NCBI GenBank assembly: GCA_934718065.1
Contig: CAKUZR010000013.1
Location: forward strand, 1-64,000
DNA from: an uncultured Treponema sp.
GTDB lineage: Bacteria; Spirochaetota; Spirochaetia; Treponematales; Treponemataceae
DNA: 64,000 nt
Reading direction: 5' to 3'
Part shown: piece after piece, positions 62,264 to 64,000 of the stretch
Layout: each line of letters begins with the position of its first letter
Position numbering within the stretch: position 1 is the first letter of the stretch
Made by a program: the position numbers and the translations under genes
Notes under the pieces: model-generated
The model's input: only the letters and a program-made list of their open reading frames with translations
Told to the model about the DNA's origin: nothing
The model's database searches: none

Positions 62264-62899
62264 ATGCACACTAAAAAAACGTGGATTTTTTGCATTTTTC
62301 TTCTATATATATTGTTTATTTTGAATGGATTTTGTTTCAGCCAGGAAAAAGAAAACGCGCGGCGGCTGAACGACGACTCTCCGCTGCATTTTAATCAGTG
62401 GGAGCTTTTGATTTACCGGCCGGAAAACAGCGGAACTATGAACAATATCCGCTGCTGGCTGAAGCTGGAAGACGAATCCGGGAACGATGTGACTTATTCA
62501 AAATGCAGGGCGACTTATTATTATGCGAACAGTGTTGTAAAAGACAGGAAGGCGGAAACTATGCAGTTTGGAAGCGTTTTTCATCGTTCTGCGCCGCGGC
62601 AGGTTTTTGAATATCAGAAAAGTTATTTTTTGGAGGGCGGAATGGTTATGTATCTTCTGCTGAAACCCGGAAAATATAAAATAAGCGTTTTTACGCCGGA
62701 AGACCAGCAGAATCTTTCAAAAATTGAAAATAAAAATGAATGGACTTCAAATGTTTTTGAATACGACACAGAAAATCCGGCAAAAGTTCTGTTCGTGCGC
62801 CCGACCGCAAACGAAAACGGATTTTACAACGGCGGCTGGGATATTGATTTTAGAGCGCCGGAATATTACAAATTCACAAAGCCGAAAATGGAAAAATAA
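62264..62899 (+). CDS. exported hypothetical protein (211 aa)
   Basis: A signal peptide covers residues 1-27 (basic MHTKKT, a hydrophobic LLYILFILNGFCF core, cleavage near CFSQE). The mature part is beta-strand rich, with a central HFNQWELLIYRPENSGTMNNIRCWLKLEDESG segment and a C-terminal NEWTSNVFEYD block that may form an Ig- or jelly-roll-like domain. No family is recognised. It may bind a surface or periplasmic ligand. Confidence 0.65.
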   Translation: MHTKKTWIFCIFLLYILFILNGFCFSQEKENARRLNDDSPLHFNQWELLIYRPENSGTMNNIRCWLKLEDESGNDVTYSKCRATYYYANSVVKDRKAETMQFGSVFHRSAPRQVFEYQKSYFLEGGMVMYLLLKPGKYKISVFTPEDQQNLSKIENKNEWTSNVFEYDTENPAKVLFVRPTANENGFYNGGWDIDFRAPEYYKFTKPKMEK

Positions 62900-62930
62900 A
62901 GGGCCGCGGAATTGAATCGCAGCCCTTTTT
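62898..62930. terminator. terminator between the exported protein and hup
   Basis: GGGC-C-GCG (62901-62908) pairs with CGC-A-GCCC (62918-62925), leaving one mismatch, followed by TTTTT. It terminates the plus-strand gene and lies just after the convergent hup stop. Confidence 0.75.
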
Positions 62931-62938
62931 ATAAAACG

Positions 62939-63214
62939 CTATTTGTTTACGCGGTCTTTCAAAGCCTTTCCAGCCTTGAATTTTGGAGTTTTGCTAGCAG
63001 CAATATTGATTGTTTCTCCAGTTTTTGGATTGCGTCCTGTTCGAGCTGCACGCTGGCCAACACCAAATGTTCCAAATCCGATAAGAGCAACATCATCGCC
63101 TTTTTCCAGTGATTTTGAAACATTTTCAACGAAAGACTTCAAAAAAGCCTCTGTATCTTTCTTTGAAAGTTTTGTGTCCGCAGCAATTGCATCGATAAGT
63201 TCTGTTTTGTTCAT
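62939..63214 (-). CDS. hup: HU-type DNA-binding protein
   Basis: This 91-aa histone-like protein bends and compacts DNA as a dimer. [20 protein letters not shown] and [26 protein letters not shown] (the beta-arm with the RNPxTG motif) are diagnostic. The length is normal. An AGGGGTTTAGAA stretch precedes the ATG. Confidence 0.96.
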   Translation of the reverse strand: MNKTELIDAIAADTKLSKKDTEAFLKSFVENVSKSLEKGDDVALIGFGTFGVGQRAARTGRNPKTGETINIAASKTPKFKAGKALKDRVNK

Positions 63215-63319
63215 TTCTAAACCCCTATTTTTTATATTTTTTTAGTATACACTGAAATTCAATATATTTGAATAGAAAAATTGAATATATGCGCAAAAAT
63301 CTGAAAAATATCAGAAAAG

Positions 63320-64000
63320 TCAGTTTTCAAGTTTTTTGGAGGCAGGATTTTCAAAGGAAGCGTAAATTTCTTTGATTTCATCTGTGTATTCGCCGGAAGA
63401 ATTGTAGACAACGAGCGGTTTTTCAATAAGAATCCGGGAATTCGCGTTTTTTCTTCCTTCAATAAGAACAATGTTCGGCTCTTTTTCGGCATAAGGATAA
63501 ACAAGGCACATTCTTTTAGGCTCGATTTTGTGCCGCTGGAAACTGGCGAAAATTTCAGCAAGCCGGAACGGACGGTGAACCATGTAAAAAACTCCGGAAG
63601 TTTTCAAAAGATAGTCGGCGGCGGAAACAACATCTTCAAGCGAGCAAAGAATTTCAAAGCGGGAAATCGCCTTTTCATCGGCAGGATTGTGCTTTCCGTG
63701 GCCAAAAATCATATACGGCGGATTGCAAGTTACAACTTCGACGGAATGTTTTTTGAAAATTTCAGAAATATTTTTCACATCTCCGTGGAAAATTTCAATT
63801 TTTTCAGAAAGATTATTCAGCTCAACACTGCGTTTTGCCATTTGCGCTGATTTTTCCTGAATTTCAACTCCTGCAAGATGAACGGCGCGGCTGGAAGACG
63901 AAAGCAGAAGCGGAACAATTCCAGTTCCTGTGCAAAGGTCAACCGCGGACTGTCCCTTCCTGATTCCTTCGCGTGCGAACCAGGCAAGAAGAAAAGCGTC
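63320..64000 (-). CDS. tRNA1(Val) (adenine37-N6)-methyltransferase-like protein, 5' end outside the window
   Basis: The frame is open to the window edge (reading DAFLLAWFAREGIRKGQSAV and onward), so the gene begins beyond 64000. Motif I is VDLCTGTGIVPLLL. The catalytic NPPY motif appears as CNPPYMIFGHGKHNP, typical of the TrmN6/YfiC family that methylates N6 of A37 in tRNA1(Val). The C-terminal part (CLVYPYAEKEPNIVLIEGRK) also matches. About 226 residues are present. Confidence 0.85.
   Translation of the reverse strand, partial: DAFLLAWFAREGIRKGQSAVDLCTGTGIVPLLLSSSSRAVHLAGVEIQEKSAQMAKRSVELNNLSEKIEIFHGDVKNISEIFKKHSVEVVTCNPPYMIFGHGKHNPADEKAISRFEILCSLEDVVSAADYLLKTSGVFYMVHRPFRLAEIFASFQRHKIEPKRMCLVYPYAEKEPNIVLIEGRKNANSRILIEKPLVVYNSSGEYTDEIKEIYASFENPASKKLEN

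Overview
The window looks like chromosome of a Treponema-like, host-associated spirochaete. The evidence is indirect: moderate to low G+C, two large methyl-accepting chemoreceptors, an orphan FliG/FliF-like flagellar fragment, lipoprotein solute-binding proteins with spirochaete-like signal peptides, HU and bS21 genes, and many small palindromic intergenic repeats. No rRNA or tRNA gene was seen. The genus is an inference; the species cannot be named from this sequence alone.

Region 1 (1-10390) is an accessory defence island, visibly more A+T-rich than the rest. A cytosine-5 DNA methyltransferase (entering from beyond the left edge) is followed, with overlapping or nearly abutting genes, by a restriction endonuclease-like protein with a B3-type C-terminal DNA-binding domain, a Z1-domain ATPase, a MutL/HSP90-like (GHKL) ATPase and two unrecognised proteins. 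A vsr mismatch endonuclease lies just downstream on the other strand. This is a MutL/Z1-type restriction system. Non-coding DNA between the operon and vsr carries a triple AGTAACTA repeat and a G+C-rich insert.

Region 2 (10391-16823) holds housekeeping and small genes: a predicted outer-membrane barrel, two cupins, a hypoxanthine/uracil-DNA glycosylase-family protein, an HD-GYP membrane protein, an exported serine hydrolase and a TatD-like hydrolase. Region 3 (16860-27700) is a complete urea module: urtABCDE (urea ABC uptake) on the plus strand facing ureABCEFGD (urease) on the minus strand. Both operons appear to begin with a terminator-like hairpin placed right at the predicted transcription start.

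Region 4 (27998-35476) has tcdA, two divergent chemoreceptors and a polar amino-acid ABC transporter. Region 5 (35485-53800) is metal, redox and sulphur physiology: a CopA copper ATPase fused in frame to a CopZ domain, AzlCD, a thioredoxin-reductase-like enzyme, a PatB/MalY lyase facing metNIQ, rpsU, a PacL-like/P-type ATPase metal operon, a secreted nuclease and an Fbp-like ferric iron ABC transporter. Enolase follows at 54001.

Region 6 (55297-62155) is a second accessory island: an unrecognised 377-aa protein, then an A+T-rich three-gene cassette (796-aa helical protein, 351-aa polytopic membrane protein, 348-aa membrane-anchored protein) bracketed by 102-bp nearly identical direct repeats and a three-hairpin array, then a MazF/PemK-type toxin-antitoxin pair. 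This cassette is the best candidate here for an undescribed system. The window ends with an exported protein, HU and a truncated tRNA1(Val)-type methyltransferase gene.

A family of about 200-bp terminal-inverted-repeat elements (copies near 10095, 27726 and 55369, with a decayed piece near 11671) is scattered across the window, and several genes appear to have leaderless promoters.
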